Positions 27,398 through 36,569 are shown, counted from the first letter of the stretch. The stretch is DNA of 64,000 bases from Legionella sp. (GCA_017306715.1 JAFKHV010000010.1:1-64000); one strand, 5' to 3'. The notes: generated by a model from the sequence alone, not told the origin. Numbers and translations are program-made.

Positions 27398-28231
27398 ATG
27401 AGCCACAGATTTTTGCTTTTATTGGTGATGAGCGTGCAGGTATATACTGCGGCCGCATGGAATATGCAGGGTCATCATATTGTGGCACAAATCGCTTATG
27501 ACCATTTAACTCCAGAGGCACGGGAGTTTTGTGCACAAAATCTTGGTTTGCGAAAATCTTCAGGACTGGAGTCTCGTTTTGTATACTCTGCTTCCTGGCT
27601 TGATAGCATCCGCTTTCGAAGCATACATTGGTATGATGCCTACCATTATATTGATTTACCATTCTCTGAAGATAACACGCCTTTACCTGCTCTTGAGACA
27701 ACCAATGCTGTCGCGGCCATCAATCAAGCCCTTAAAATATTACGTCATCAACTGCCTAAAAAAGATGAAAAAAAATTAGCACTAAAAATGCTGATTCATG
27801 TGGTTGGTGATATTCATCAGCCGCTACATGCGGCAAATCGTGTTTCAACAGAACACCCCACAGGAGATTTAGGCGGAAATTTATTTCCTTTAGGGGCTAA
27901 TTCTATAGGTACGAATCTACATCAATATTGGGATAACGGTGGTGGGTATTTTCGAGGTTTTAAAAAGCTAGGTGCAATCAAAAAGAGAGCACGAGAAATT
28001 GAGTCAAAATGGCCCTGTGGACAGGTAGATATTAGCACTGCGCCATCGAACTGGGCGAGGGTTGCGCACGAGCTTGCTGTATCTCGAGTTTATTCGATTA
28101 AACCAAACCAATCACCGAATTTCGCTTATCAACAAATGGCGGTAAATATATCACAAAAGCAAACAGCTTCTGCTGGATGTCGTCTAGCTGCTTTGTTGAA
28201 TGATTTGAGTGTTCCTTCTCTCGCATATTAA
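27398..28231 (+). CDS. Exported S1/P1-type zinc nuclease
   Basis: A 277-residue secreted nuclease/3'-nucleotidase of the S1/P1 family. A signal peptide (MSHRFLLLLVMSVQVYTAAA) would be cut just before W21; the N-terminal tryptophan of the mature protein is a zinc ligand in this family. Further ligands match: GHHIVAQIA near 25-33, SWLDSIR near 66, the HxxxD of LIHVVGDIHQPLHAANR near 130-146, and NLHQYWDNGG near 170. It would cleave single-stranded nucleic acid in the periplasm or outside. A ribosome site (AAGGA) follows the tol terminator directly. The 22-base gap to the next gene suggests co-transcription. Confidence 0.92.
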   Translation: MSHRFLLLLVMSVQVYTAAAWNMQGHHIVAQIAYDHLTPEAREFCAQNLGLRKSSGLESRFVYSASWLDSIRFRSIHWYDAYHYIDLPFSEDNTPLPALETTNAVAAINQALKILRHQLPKKDEKKLALKMLIHVVGDIHQPLHAANRVSTEHPTGDLGGNLFPLGANSIGTNLHQYWDNGGGYFRGFKKLGAIKKRAREIESKWPCGQVDISTAPSNWARVAHELAVSRVYSIKPNQSPNFAYQQMAVNISQKQTASAGCRLAALLNDLSVPSLAY

Positions 28232-28253
28232 TAATCTAGAGGATTAGTTCAAT

Positions 28254-29525
28254 ATGAGCTCAGAAAAAAGAAAGATAGCAGAAAAGGTCAAAAACTCAGT
28301 AAACGTTCTATTTATGAGGTTACAAACCTTGCATGAGCCAAAAGCGGCAGATATTGAACGAGTTATAGAATCTGTTTTCGACGAAGTTTTGCTTGAAAAT
28401 GGTAATCTAGATTCCGTTCACCGGATGTTACATCGAATTTACCATCCTGACCGCCTGTCTGAGCAGGAAGCACTTTACTCTCTGCTCTACAAAATGCAGG
28501 CCATTAATCTCCCAGAAAATGTTCTAGTTAATAGGAAGTTAGCTCGCGCAGAGCAAAATACGATTCAAAAAATAAATACACCCCCATTTGGATTTATCTT
28601 TCAAGAAATGCTTCGTTTTAATATTGAACCATTAATTGAAACACTAAATGAAAAAATAGGGTGGTATGGGTATAGGCAAAAAAATCGTCTAAAAGCACTT
28701 AACTCTAGTGCATTTGTAGTCTATTTAATCGTTTTTATACCGTGGACATTCGTTCATAATTTAGTCCGCGTATTATTGATATTAATAAACAATCGAAATG
28801 ATTGGTTATTAAATTTATTTACGCAGAAGCGATATAAAAATCTAACTTTTGAGCAAAAAAAGGTTGTATATCTGAGTGCGCGGCGAGCAGAATTCACAGA
28901 AGAACACCTTGCTAACCCCAACATGACTGACGAGCAATTTTATGATTTTTTAGTTGCATATGAGCAAGATAAGCTGGATCTGAACCAGAAAAAAACAGAA
29001 AATAAAATTATTAAAGAGATAAAAGGAACAACATTAACCTTTCTTCTGCGTATTTCTATTATTTTACAAGCAACTAAAAATTCTTTAAGTTTGCAAGCAA
29101 ACAATCGGTCTTTTTTGGCAGGCATAAAAATTTTTGGAATCATTTTCGGTGGTATTTTAGCGCTTTCGGTTAATGTAACAATTCAGTCACTCCTGAGTGG
29201 GTTGAACTATTTTTTACAAATTGGTGCAGTATTAGGTACTTTGGTCACTGGCGCCGCTGTGCTGGCTGTAAGTGGAATACTTGAAGGGTGTGACTTCGTG
29301 AAAAACTACGTTAATCTACGAAAGCAAGATGAATCGAGTATTCTTGTAGACCGTAATCCACCCAATAAAGAGCCTAATCTTATAACTAAATCATTAGGTT
29401 ACGATCCAAATAAAGCGATCAAGCCGCCGTCTAATCCTGTCGTTTATACCTTGTTTTTTAACAAGGATGAAGCTCCAAAAGTTAAAAATCAGAGAGAGGG
29501 CACTTCCTTTTCTCCGAATTCCTAA
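28254..29525 (+). CDS. Unknown membrane protein with HPD motif; J-domain-like N-terminus
   Basis: I recognise no family for this 423-residue protein. The N-terminal 110 residues are helical and contain MLHRIYHPDRLSEQEAL at 58-74: the HPD tripeptide between two amphipathic helices resembles the helix II/III loop of DnaJ J-domains. Hydrophobic segments follow near 152-178, 290-310 and 320-345, the last two glycine-rich, with a charged region between and a polar tail (YTLFFNKDEAPKVKN). No signal peptide. It is AT-rich, Lys/Asn-rich and 22 bases behind the nuclease gene, with AGAGGA at 28239. A host-directed effector or a membrane co-chaperone are both possible; neither is shown. Confidence 0.6.
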   Translation: MSSEKRKIAEKVKNSVNVLFMRLQTLHEPKAADIERVIESVFDEVLLENGNLDSVHRMLHRIYHPDRLSEQEALYSLLYKMQAINLPENVLVNRKLARAEQNTIQKINTPPFGFIFQEMLRFNIEPLIETLNEKIGWYGYRQKNRLKALNSSAFVVYLIVFIPWTFVHNLVRVLLILINNRNDWLLNLFTQKRYKNLTFEQKKVVYLSARRAEFTEEHLANPNMTDEQFYDFLVAYEQDKLDLNQKKTENKIIKEIKGTTLTFLLRISIILQATKNSLSLQANNRSFLAGIKIFGIIFGGILALSVNVTIQSLLSGLNYFLQIGAVLGTLVTGAAVLAVSGILEGCDFVKNYVNLRKQDESSILVDRNPPNKEPNLITKSLGYDPNKAIKPPSNPVVYTLFFNKDEAPKVKNQREGTSFSPNS

Positions 29526-29686
29526 ATAGCAGATAAGAGTTGTTCGCGATTTGATTTATAACAAAATTTTTCAGCTGAAACGATGCATCAGACTTTTATG
29601 TGCCGTTAAGCATTGCATTTTGTTCGCAAACCATAGCATGTATAAATACTGAGTCTTTGTGAGTGGTAAGCGAAACAGGGGCAGCC

Positions 29687-29729
29687 GAGCAAATTAGATT
29701 GATGAAATCTTCAAAACTCTAATCTGCTC
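29687..29729. terminator. Hairpin between convergent genes
   Basis: GAGCAAATTAGA (29687-29698) and TCTAATCTGCTC (29718-29729) pair over 11 of 12 positions and lie just past the stop of the E2 gene at 29737. No U tract follows on either strand, so it may be a weak terminator or a transcript-protecting stem. The 210 bases between 29526 and 29736 hold no gene. Confidence 0.4.
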
Positions 29730-29736
29730 GAGTACA

Positions 29737-30852
29737 TCAAGGACGTTGCAATGCTTCAATAACCGTTCCTAAAAACCGTGTTGCTTCACCGCCAGTTACT
29801 GCACGATGATCAAAGCTCAGTGACAGCGGTAGTATCGGATGAACTTCCAATTGTCCCTGTGATGTAGCAACAGGTCCTTTATACAGCCGCCCAACAGCGA
29901 GAATTGCTACCATAGGCGGAACAATGATCGGGCTTGCAAAGCGTCCAGCAAATTTGCCAAAGTTTGATAAGGTGATGGTTGCGCCCTTCAGCTTTTCGGG
30001 GGCAATGGCGCGATTGGCAACCTCATGTTTAAAGTTATTGATGTTTTGTCGAATTTCCATATCAGAAAGGTTGCCCGCATCGTGAATTACTGGAACGAAT
30101 AACCCTTCCTCGTGATCCATTGCAAGACCTAAATGAACTGCCTCAAAACACTGGCGTGCACCATGCTTGGTATCAAACCAGGCGTTCAAAGCAGGTTCTT
30201 TTTTGGAGGCTTCGCACAGCGCACGAATTAGGCGTACGGTAATATCTGTTCCGGGTGCCCATTGAGAAATATCTGCTTCATCAAAAATGCTTACGGGCAC
30301 CACTTCAGCATGAGATTGAACCATACTTTGTAACATCGCACGGCGTACACCGCGTAACGGTTCGAATCCTGCTGGAACCTGCGTTGTTTGTTGCGCAAAT
30401 TTTTCAACATCCTCCCGTGTGATCATCCCAAGAGAGCCGCTGCCACTAATTTTTTCCAGGTCCACACCCAGTTTTTTTGCCAAGAGTTTTACGGTCGGAG
30501 TGGTACGGATGCGACGAGAGCTTGTCTGTTGCACACCGACAGTGAAATGATCATCCATCTGCTCTGTGCTTTCCTCCAAATTACCCACCACGGTTCCCTT
30601 ATCCGCTGCAGGCTTCGCTACAGATGTAAATTCGACTAAAGGATCTCCGGTTTTTATTACGTCTCCCGGTTTCCCAAAAAGTTTGGTAATAGTACCTCCC
30701 TGGGGGCAGGGGACATCAACAACTGCTTTAGCTGTTTCCATAGATACTAAAGGCTGGTCGACTACAACCGTATCGCCTTCTTTTACAAACCATTCATGAA
30801 TCTCAGCATCGGGTAAACCTTCACCTAAATCAGGTAAATTAAAAATTGTCAT
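29737..30852 (-). CDS. 2-oxoacid dehydrogenase E2 (dihydrolipoamide acyltransferase)
   Basis: Core acyltransferase of a 2-oxoacid dehydrogenase complex, 371 residues. One lipoyl domain (1-80) carries the lipoyl-lysine in METAKAVVDVP near 40-50; the E1/E3-binding domain is near 112-150 (TPTVKLLAKKLGVDL, GSGSLGMITREDV); the catalytic domain follows. The active-site histidine is in LSFDHRAVTGGEATRF near 345-360, where the usual HxxxDG aspartate is threonine, a variant I recall from other E2 proteins. It is third in an E1 alpha-E1 beta-E2 operon with no E3 gene. Pyruvate or branched-chain oxoacids are the candidate substrates. Confidence 0.88.
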   Translation of the reverse strand: MTIFNLPDLGEGLPDAEIHEWFVKEGDTVVVDQPLVSMETAKAVVDVPCPQGGTITKLFGKPGDVIKTGDPLVEFTSVAKPAADKGTVVGNLEESTEQMDDHFTVGVQQTSSRRIRTTPTVKLLAKKLGVDLEKISGSGSLGMITREDVEKFAQQTTQVPAGFEPLRGVRRAMLQSMVQSHAEVVPVSIFDEADISQWAPGTDITVRLIRALCEASKKEPALNAWFDTKHGARQCFEAVHLGLAMDHEEGLFVPVIHDAGNLSDMEIRQNINNFKHEVANRAIAPEKLKGATITLSNFGKFAGRFASPIIVPPMVAILAVGRLYKGPVATSQGQLEVHPILPLSLSFDHRAVTGGEATRFLGTVIEALQRP

Positions 30853-30854
30853 AA

Positions 30855-31829
30855 TTACTCCATTATGCTCATTACGGTGTTTTTAATTCGTGTAACACTG
30901 GGTATGTACTGTTTTTCCAGTTGAAAATAAGGCATAACGGTGTCATAACCCGTTACCCTTTGGACAGGGGCTATCAAATCCGCCATGGCATGCTCCATGA
31001 GTTGTGCTGATATTTCAGCACCCAGACCACAGGTTTTCGCTGCCTCATGAACGATGACACATCGTCCTGTTTTTTCTACCGATGCAAGTATGGTTTCTAT
31101 ATCCAGCGGTTTAATGGTAGCAACATCAATTACCTCACACGAAACCCCGTCATCACCCAATTGTTTTGCAGCTTGCAGGGTCTCATGCATGCTCGCACCC
31201 CAGCTAATTAAGGTAATATCGGTCCCTTGTTGCAAGGTAAAGCATTTACCAAGAGGTAACGCTTCGCCATTATCTTCTACTGGTTGTTTTACTAAGCGAT
31301 AAATTCGTTTTGGCTCTAAAAAAACTACTGGATCGGGATTACGCATAGCGGCTAATAGCAGTCCATAGGCGCGTTTTGGTGAGGAGGGAATCACTACTTG
31401 TAAGCCAGGAATATGAGCAAAAAGAGCCTCAGTACTTTCAGAATGGTGTTCCGGTGCACGAATTCCGCCACCAAAAGGGGCACGAAAAACAATCGGACAA
31501 CTTAACCGACCACGAGTACGATTACGCATGCGTGCAGCATGTGAGATGATTTGGTTCATGGCTGGATAGATAAAGCCCATAAATTGAAATTCAGCGACTG
31601 GCTTTAAACCTTGTATAGACATCCCCACCGCTAAACCCGCAATCATCGACTCAGCAAGAGGTGAGTCAAAGACGCGCTCTTCACCAAATCGGTCTTGTAG
31701 GCCGACTGTCGCCCGAAAAACACCACCATTTTTTCCGACATCTTCACCAAAGACGACAACATTTTGATCTTGGGCCATTTCATAAGCAAGCGCTTGGGTT
31801 ACCGCTTCAATTAAAGTAATATCAGGCAT
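30855..31829 (-). CDS. 2-oxoacid dehydrogenase E1 beta subunit
   Basis: Beta subunit of the thiamine-diphosphate-dependent E1, 324 residues. VVVFGEDVGKNGGVFRATVG near 24-43 and RVFDSPLAESMIAGLAVG near 53-70 are characteristic of this family, as is the C-terminal transketolase-like domain (DVATIKPLDIETI near 243). The ATG overlaps the end of the E1 alpha gene by eight bases and its stop is two bases from the E2 start. The alpha2beta2 type occurs in both pyruvate (PdhB) and branched-chain (BkdA2) complexes; the sequence alone does not let me decide. Confidence 0.9.
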   Translation of the reverse strand: MPDITLIEAVTQALAYEMAQDQNVVVFGEDVGKNGGVFRATVGLQDRFGEERVFDSPLAESMIAGLAVGMSIQGLKPVAEFQFMGFIYPAMNQIISHAARMRNRTRGRLSCPIVFRAPFGGGIRAPEHHSESTEALFAHIPGLQVVIPSSPKRAYGLLLAAMRNPDPVVFLEPKRIYRLVKQPVEDNGEALPLGKCFTLQQGTDITLISWGASMHETLQAAKQLGDDGVSCEVIDVATIKPLDIETILASVEKTGRCVIVHEAAKTCGLGAEISAQLMEHAMADLIAPVQRVTGYDTVMPYFQLEKQYIPSVTRIKNTVMSIME

Positions 31830-32895
31830 GATCCGCTTCCTCTATTGCGATTGCGCGTTGTTCAATGAGGTACTCAGGTAACTCCGCATAGTGATAGTCA
31901 AATATACTGCTAACAGGTTGGGGGGCTTTACTCAAGTATTCTGCAACCGCTTCTTCAACTTGCGCTGAACATTTAATTACCCAGCTTTCCTCATCTTCAG
32001 CCGTCCACATTTTAGCCTGCGTTAAATATTCTTTTAGGCGAGAAATTGGCTCTTTAGGTTTTGCCGCGTCTACTTGTTCGCTGGGTTGGTATCGTGTTGC
32101 GTCATCTGCGGTTGTATGGTCGGATAGACGATAGGTTAATCCTTCGATAAGCGTTGGACCTTCGCCCCGTCGCGCCTTTTCAATTGCCTCACTAATGACA
32201 TGCCGTGCTGCCAGAACATCATTACCATCAATTTGAATTCCTGCAAAACCTGCGGCAATCGCTTTTTGCGCAATAGTTTCTGTGGCAGTTTGTTTTTCTC
32301 GGGGTACTGAAATAGCCCATTGATTGTTGTTTACGACGAACACTACCGGTAATTTCCAAGCCCCAGCAACGTTGATCGCCTCATAAAAATCGCCCTCAGA
32401 GGTTCCGCCCTCACCAATGCAGACCACCGCTACGCGAGGTTCTTGACGATATTTAAATGCAAAGGCTATTCCGGCCGCATGAAGGCACTGGGACGCAATA
32501 GGAACACAGATGGGTAGATCGTGGGGTTGATTCTCATAATTGCTACCGCGTTCATCGCCCCCCCAATAGCTGAGAATTTCAGACATCTTGACACCGCGCT
32601 GAAATTGAGCCGCATAATCACGATAATAGGGGACAAAAACGTCTTCCTTTTTCATTGCATGACCAATGGCTGTAGATAATGCTTCTTGACCATTAATCGG
32701 AGCATAAGTACCCATTTTACCGGTACGTTGCAGAGCTATTGCCTTTTTATCAAAGGTACGGGTTAATACCATCATACGATACAATTCTTTAAGAGTATCT
32801 GGGTTTTGGGCGATGGCGGGGGCGTCAGCATTGAGCTTTCCCTGCTCATTCAGAAATTGGAAATAAGGTATTGCAAACTGAGCAACTATTGCCAT
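31822..32895 (-). CDS. 2-oxoacid dehydrogenase E1 alpha subunit
   Basis: Alpha subunit of E1, 357 residues. The thiamine-diphosphate motif begins GEGGTSEGDFYEA (near 165) and ends VVNNNQWAIS; the usual GDG is GEG. YRDYAAQFQRGV and the phosphorylation-loop-like RLSDHTTADDATRY near 270 are family landmarks. An upstream frame to 32937 exists, but ATG 32895 has GGAG seven bases ahead and gives a normal N-terminus (MAIVAQFAIPYFQFL). First gene of the three-gene operon. Homologues are named PdhA or BkdA1; the leucine cluster elsewhere in the window makes a branched-chain role conceivable. Confidence 0.9.
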   Translation of the reverse strand: MAIVAQFAIPYFQFLNEQGKLNADAPAIAQNPDTLKELYRMMVLTRTFDKKAIALQRTGKMGTYAPINGQEALSTAIGHAMKKEDVFVPYYRDYAAQFQRGVKMSEILSYWGGDERGSNYENQPHDLPICVPIASQCLHAAGIAFAFKYRQEPRVAVVCIGEGGTSEGDFYEAINVAGAWKLPVVFVVNNNQWAISVPREKQTATETIAQKAIAAGFAGIQIDGNDVLAARHVISEAIEKARRGEGPTLIEGLTYRLSDHTTADDATRYQPSEQVDAAKPKEPISRLKEYLTQAKMWTAEDEESWVIKCSAQVEEAVAEYLSKAPQPVSSIFDYHYAELPEYLIEQRAIAIEEADHA

Positions 32896-32973
32896 TAATG
32901 GCTCCTTGTCAATTGAACATTTGCATAGCATACTCACAAATTTATTGAAACACCAGTAGGTTAGGCAGGATAA

Positions 32974-33019
32974 GCACCAGGTATAGACAATCCCTGTATG
33001 CTGTGTCTAATACCTGTGC
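32974..33019. promoter_or_regulatory. Imperfect palindrome upstream of pabB
   Basis: Two 16-base arms (32974-32989, starting GCACCAGGTATAG, and 33004-33019, ending ATACCTGTGC) are complementary apart from one single-base bulge each, around a 14-base loop. It lies in the 151-base spacer between divergent E1 alpha and pabB, about 28 bases before the pabB start. An operator or a leader hairpin is possible. Confidence 0.4.
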
Positions 33020-33046
33020 ATCAACCGTTATTAAAAGAGTTTTTTT

Positions 33047-34381
33047 GTGCAACCACATATAATTCAACCACTAAACTATACGGTAAATCTTCGCGACAAA
33101 TACCGCCAATTTACATCCATGCCTGGGTTGGTATTACTGGAAAGCTGTGATCATAATAATGGGCGCTTTGACATTTTAAGTGCTCATCCTGCTGAGCGCA
33201 TTACTATTGGTTTAGATGACCCAAATCTTAGCGACAAGCTCAATTGTTTGCGTGCGGCTACTGCCTGTCGTCCTTCTGTCTGTGATTTACCTTTTCAAGG
33301 CGGTGCTATTGGATATATTTCCTACGAGTTTGGGGAGTACTTACTCGGTTTAACTCGTTCAAATCAAAGAATGATAAAAGATTTACCCTTGCTGGATATG
33401 GGGTTATACGATTGGGCTCTGGTCGTTGATCATCAACTGCAAAAAGTTACATTTTTTGCTGAACAAAATAACGCAAAAAACCAGGCCATTTTAGATGAGG
33501 TTAGGACTATTTGGAATCAGGATGAACCAACTCTGCCGTTAACAGCGAAGGTATTGGGTGATTTTCAACCTTTGATTTCACAAGAGGATTACCAGGTTGC
33601 GCTGAACAAAATCCATGGGGATATTAAACGTGGACGCTATTATCAGGTAAATTTTACCCAACCCTTTGTGACAACTTATCAAGGGAGTGCGTTTAGCCTT
33701 TATCAACAAGTGACCGCGGTTAATCCTGTGCCTTATGCTGCGTATATTCAGGGGGCAGAAGTTGAAATAATGAGTTTTTCTCCTGAGCGCTTTTTATCCT
33801 ATGACGAGGGTGTACTCAGGGCTGTCCCGATAAAAGGAACAATAAAACGTGCTTCTGATGCAGAAAATGACCGGTTATTACAACAAAAATTGCTGGAAAG
33901 TGAGAAAAACCGGGCTGAGAATGTAATGATTGTAGATTTATTACGTAATGATTTGGGTAAAATAGCGCGTCCAGGCTCTGTTCAAGTTCCTCACTTATGT
34001 GTCGTAGAAAGTTACCCTTCAGTGCATCATTTAGTCAGCACAGTCACCGCCCAATGCAGACCTGATATCCATCCTTTTGATGCATTTATTTCTTGTTTTC
34101 CGGGTGGATCAATTACGGGGGCACCAAAACTTGAGGCAATGCAGGCTATAATGGAATTAGAGCCTTACTCACGTGGTGTTTATTGTGGTGCTGTCGGCTA
34201 TTTCTCACGGCATCCTTTTTTTGATACAAATATTACGATCAGGACGCTTACTGCACAATCAGGCAATTTATATCTGGCAGCAGGTGGCGGGATTGTTATG
34301 GATTCACACGCTGATGAGGAATATCAAGAATGTTTCATTAAAATTATGGCGATTATCAATGGAATACAAAGAAAAACCTAA
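33047..34381 (+). CDS. pabB: Aminodeoxychorismate synthase component I
   Basis: Converts chorismate to 4-amino-4-deoxychorismate with ammonia from PabA, for p-aminobenzoate and folate synthesis. The chorismate-binding half contains PIKGTIKRA near 263-271, where the lysine of PIKGT identifies PabB and distinguishes it from anthranilate synthase TrpE. Other blocks are YYQVNFTQPF near 197, SPERFL, CFPGGSITGAPKLEAM near 347-362 and GGGIVMDS. Length 444 fits. The GTG start at 33047 has AGAG upstream. The following Nudix gene starts inside its last 23 bases. Confidence 0.92.
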   Translation: MQPHIIQPLNYTVNLRDKYRQFTSMPGLVLLESCDHNNGRFDILSAHPAERITIGLDDPNLSDKLNCLRAATACRPSVCDLPFQGGAIGYISYEFGEYLLGLTRSNQRMIKDLPLLDMGLYDWALVVDHQLQKVTFFAEQNNAKNQAILDEVRTIWNQDEPTLPLTAKVLGDFQPLISQEDYQVALNKIHGDIKRGRYYQVNFTQPFVTTYQGSAFSLYQQVTAVNPVPYAAYIQGAEVEIMSFSPERFLSYDEGVLRAVPIKGTIKRASDAENDRLLQQKLLESEKNRAENVMIVDLLRNDLGKIARPGSVQVPHLCVVESYPSVHHLVSTVTAQCRPDIHPFDAFISCFPGGSITGAPKLEAMQAIMELEPYSRGVYCGAVGYFSRHPFFDTNITIRTLTAQSGNLYLAAGGGIVMDSHADEEYQECFIKIMAIINGIQRKT

Positions 34382-34895
34382 AGACTCTGCTCACCATGCA
34401 GCAGTTATGGTGTTATACGAACGCAAAACCGATTCGATCATTTTAACCAAGCGCAGCGAACGGCTCCGCTTTCATCCGGGTGAAATTTGTTTTCCCGGAG
34501 GTGCTTGGGAGGAAGGGGATAAAGATTTGTACACAACCGCATTACGAGAGATGCAGGAAGAGATTGGGATTGATTCCGAGCGAGTAACGTTAATTCGCCC
34601 TTTGAGCATACAACAAACCCTGCTTGGAAGCATTATTCATCCTTGGTTTGGCAGTATTGAAACAATTATCCCATATCAATTAAATCCGAACGAGGTAACC
34701 CGCTTAGTGATTGTACCGATGTCTTTGGTGTGTTCATTGGACAATTATCGGGAAGTTCTCGTCGAGCGCGGGCGTTTTCGATTCAAAAGTTGGGAGTTTA
34801 ATTATGCTCAAGAATGGATATGGGGGGCTACCGCAAAAATTATGCGTCAATTGGCATCAAGTAAATCGGTAGGTCTACCTGATACCAACTATTAA
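34359..34895 (+). CDS. CoA pyrophosphatase-type Nudix hydrolase
   Basis: A 178-residue Nudix enzyme, related to NudL, expected to split CoA and its derivatives into phosphopantetheine and adenosine 3',5'-bisphosphate. The NudL/CoA signature LTKRSERLRFHPGEICFPGG spans about 29-48 (E where Q is usual), and the Nudix box follows with GG at 47-48 and REMQEEIG near 63-70. The frame is open far upstream inside pabB, but the homologous part starts at ATG 34359, overlapping pabB by 23 bases, which implies coupling. Confidence 0.87.
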   Translation: MEYKEKPKDSAHHAAVMVLYERKTDSIILTKRSERLRFHPGEICFPGGAWEEGDKDLYTTALREMQEEIGIDSERVTLIRPLSIQQTLLGSIIHPWFGSIETIIPYQLNPNEVTRLVIVPMSLVCSLDNYREVLVERGRFRFKSWEFNYAQEWIWGATAKIMRQLASSKSVGLPDTNY

Positions 34896-36569
34896 TTAGG
34901 CTTTTTTCTTAGGGGTTTCCTTAAGTGCACGGCGTAAGATCTTACCTACATTTGTTTTGGGAAGTTCATTAAAAAACTCCACAACTTTAGGTATTTTATA
35001 AGCGGTAAGATGCTCGCGACAATAGGCAATGACCTCTTCTACAGTCAAGTTTGGGTCTTTTTTAACGATACATGCTTTGACTCGTTCCCCAGATTCTTCA
35101 TCAGGAATGCCGACAACACCAACCTCAAGCACGCCAGGATGCATACTGATAACTTGCTCCACCTCATTCGGATAAACATTAAATCCCGAGACCAAGAGCA
35201 TATCTTTTTTGCGATCAACAAGGTAAATGAAGCCTTCCTCATCCATACGGCCGATATCTCCTGTTTTAAAATAACCGGATTTGGTGAACACAAGAGCCGT
35301 TTCATCGGGACGTTTCCAATACCCTGGTGTAACTTGAGGCCCTTTAATACAAATTTCCCCGGGGGTGTTAATCGGCACCTCGTTCTCATTGTCGTCCAGG
35401 ATGATGATGTCTGTAGAAGGCAAGGGGAGACCGATGCTGCCATTGTATCCCGACAACGACATGGGATTAATGGTTGCTGCAGGGCTCGTCTCCGTTAAGC
35501 CGTACGCCTCAAGAATGGGCGACTTCGTCGTTTCAGTCCATCTCAGAGCGACGCTTTTCTGTAAGGACATACCCCCAGAAAGCGACAGCTTAAGGTGACT
35601 AAAATCCACCTCTTTAAAATGCGGATTGTTTAATAAACCGTTAAACAGGGTATTTACCCCAGTGATGGTGGTAAATCCTGAATTTTTAATTTCCTTGATA
35701 AAATGATTCATATCTCGGGGGTTGGTGATGAGGATATTTTTGGCACCAACTTTCATAAAGATAAGAGCATTTGCAGTCAAGGAAAAGATATGGTACAAAG
35801 GAAGAGCAGTAACGATAATTTCGTTATTATCCAGGACTGGTGCGATCCAGGTATAGGCTTGTAACATGTTTGCAACCAGATTACCGTGAGTCAGAATAGC
35901 ACCTTTTGCGACCCCCGTCGTTCCTCCGGTATACTGGAGAAAAGCGATATCATCGTGAGTTAGTTCGACATGGTGTAAAGTGGCTTGTTTGCCTTCGGAT
36001 AGAGTGTATCGAAACTGTACTGCATTTGGAAGGTTGTAGGGTGGTACCATTTTCTTCAAATATTTGACAACTGAATTGACCACGATTCGTTTGACTGGAG
36101 AAAAAAGGTCACCAATTTCGGTAACGATAATATGTTTTAGCGATGGAATATGCGGAAGTGCTTTTTCTACCGTTTTAGCGAAGTTTGCCAGTACCAGAAT
36201 TGCCTCGGCACCCGCGTCATTCATTTGATGCTCTAATTCATCGCTGGTATATAAAGGGTTGGTGTTGACAACGACATAGCCTGCACGCAAAATTCCAAAA
36301 ATCGCAACAGGATATTGGAGGAGATTAGGCATCATGATTGCAACACGAGCACCTTTTTTTAAGCCCAGCTGTTGCAGATACGCGCCAAAATCATGGCTGA
36401 GTTTGTTAACCTCTGAAAATGTTAACTCAGAGCCAATGTTGCTATAAGCAACCTTTTTAGCATATTTATTGCATGACTCTTTGAACAGATCGACAACCGA
36501 TGCATATTGACCTGTATCAATTTCATGGGGAATGCCATCCTGATATTGTTCAAACCATCGTTTATCCAC
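34896..36569 (-). CDS. fadD: Long-chain-fatty-acid CoA ligase
   Basis: Activates fatty acids to acyl-CoA for beta-oxidation or lipid synthesis, 557 residues, inner-membrane associated. The AMP-binding P-loop is QYTGGTTGVAKGAILTHGN near 211-229; YGLTETSP near 354 and GYFKTGDIGRMDEEGFIYLV near 434 followed by DRKKDMLLVSGFNVYPNEVE are the FadD/adenylate-forming signatures. The start is GTG at 36569 with AAGGA eight bases upstream. It converges on the Nudix gene with no spacer and diverges from minC across a 71-base gap that contains a perfect palindrome. Confidence 0.93.
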   Translation of the reverse strand: MDKRWFEQYQDGIPHEIDTGQYASVVDLFKESCNKYAKKVAYSNIGSELTFSEVNKLSHDFGAYLQQLGLKKGARVAIMMPNLLQYPVAIFGILRAGYVVVNTNPLYTSDELEHQMNDAGAEAILVLANFAKTVEKALPHIPSLKHIIVTEIGDLFSPVKRIVVNSVVKYLKKMVPPYNLPNAVQFRYTLSEGKQATLHHVELTHDDIAFLQYTGGTTGVAKGAILTHGNLVANMLQAYTWIAPVLDNNEIIVTALPLYHIFSLTANALIFMKVGAKNILITNPRDMNHFIKEIKNSGFTTITGVNTLFNGLLNNPHFKEVDFSHLKLSLSGGMSLQKSVALRWTETTKSPILEAYGLTETSPAATINPMSLSGYNGSIGLPLPSTDIIILDDNENEVPINTPGEICIKGPQVTPGYWKRPDETALVFTKSGYFKTGDIGRMDEEGFIYLVDRKKDMLLVSGFNVYPNEVEQVISMHPGVLEVGVVGIPDEESGERVKACIVKKDPNLTVEEVIAYCREHLTAYKIPKVVEFFNELPKTNVGKILRRALKETPKKKA

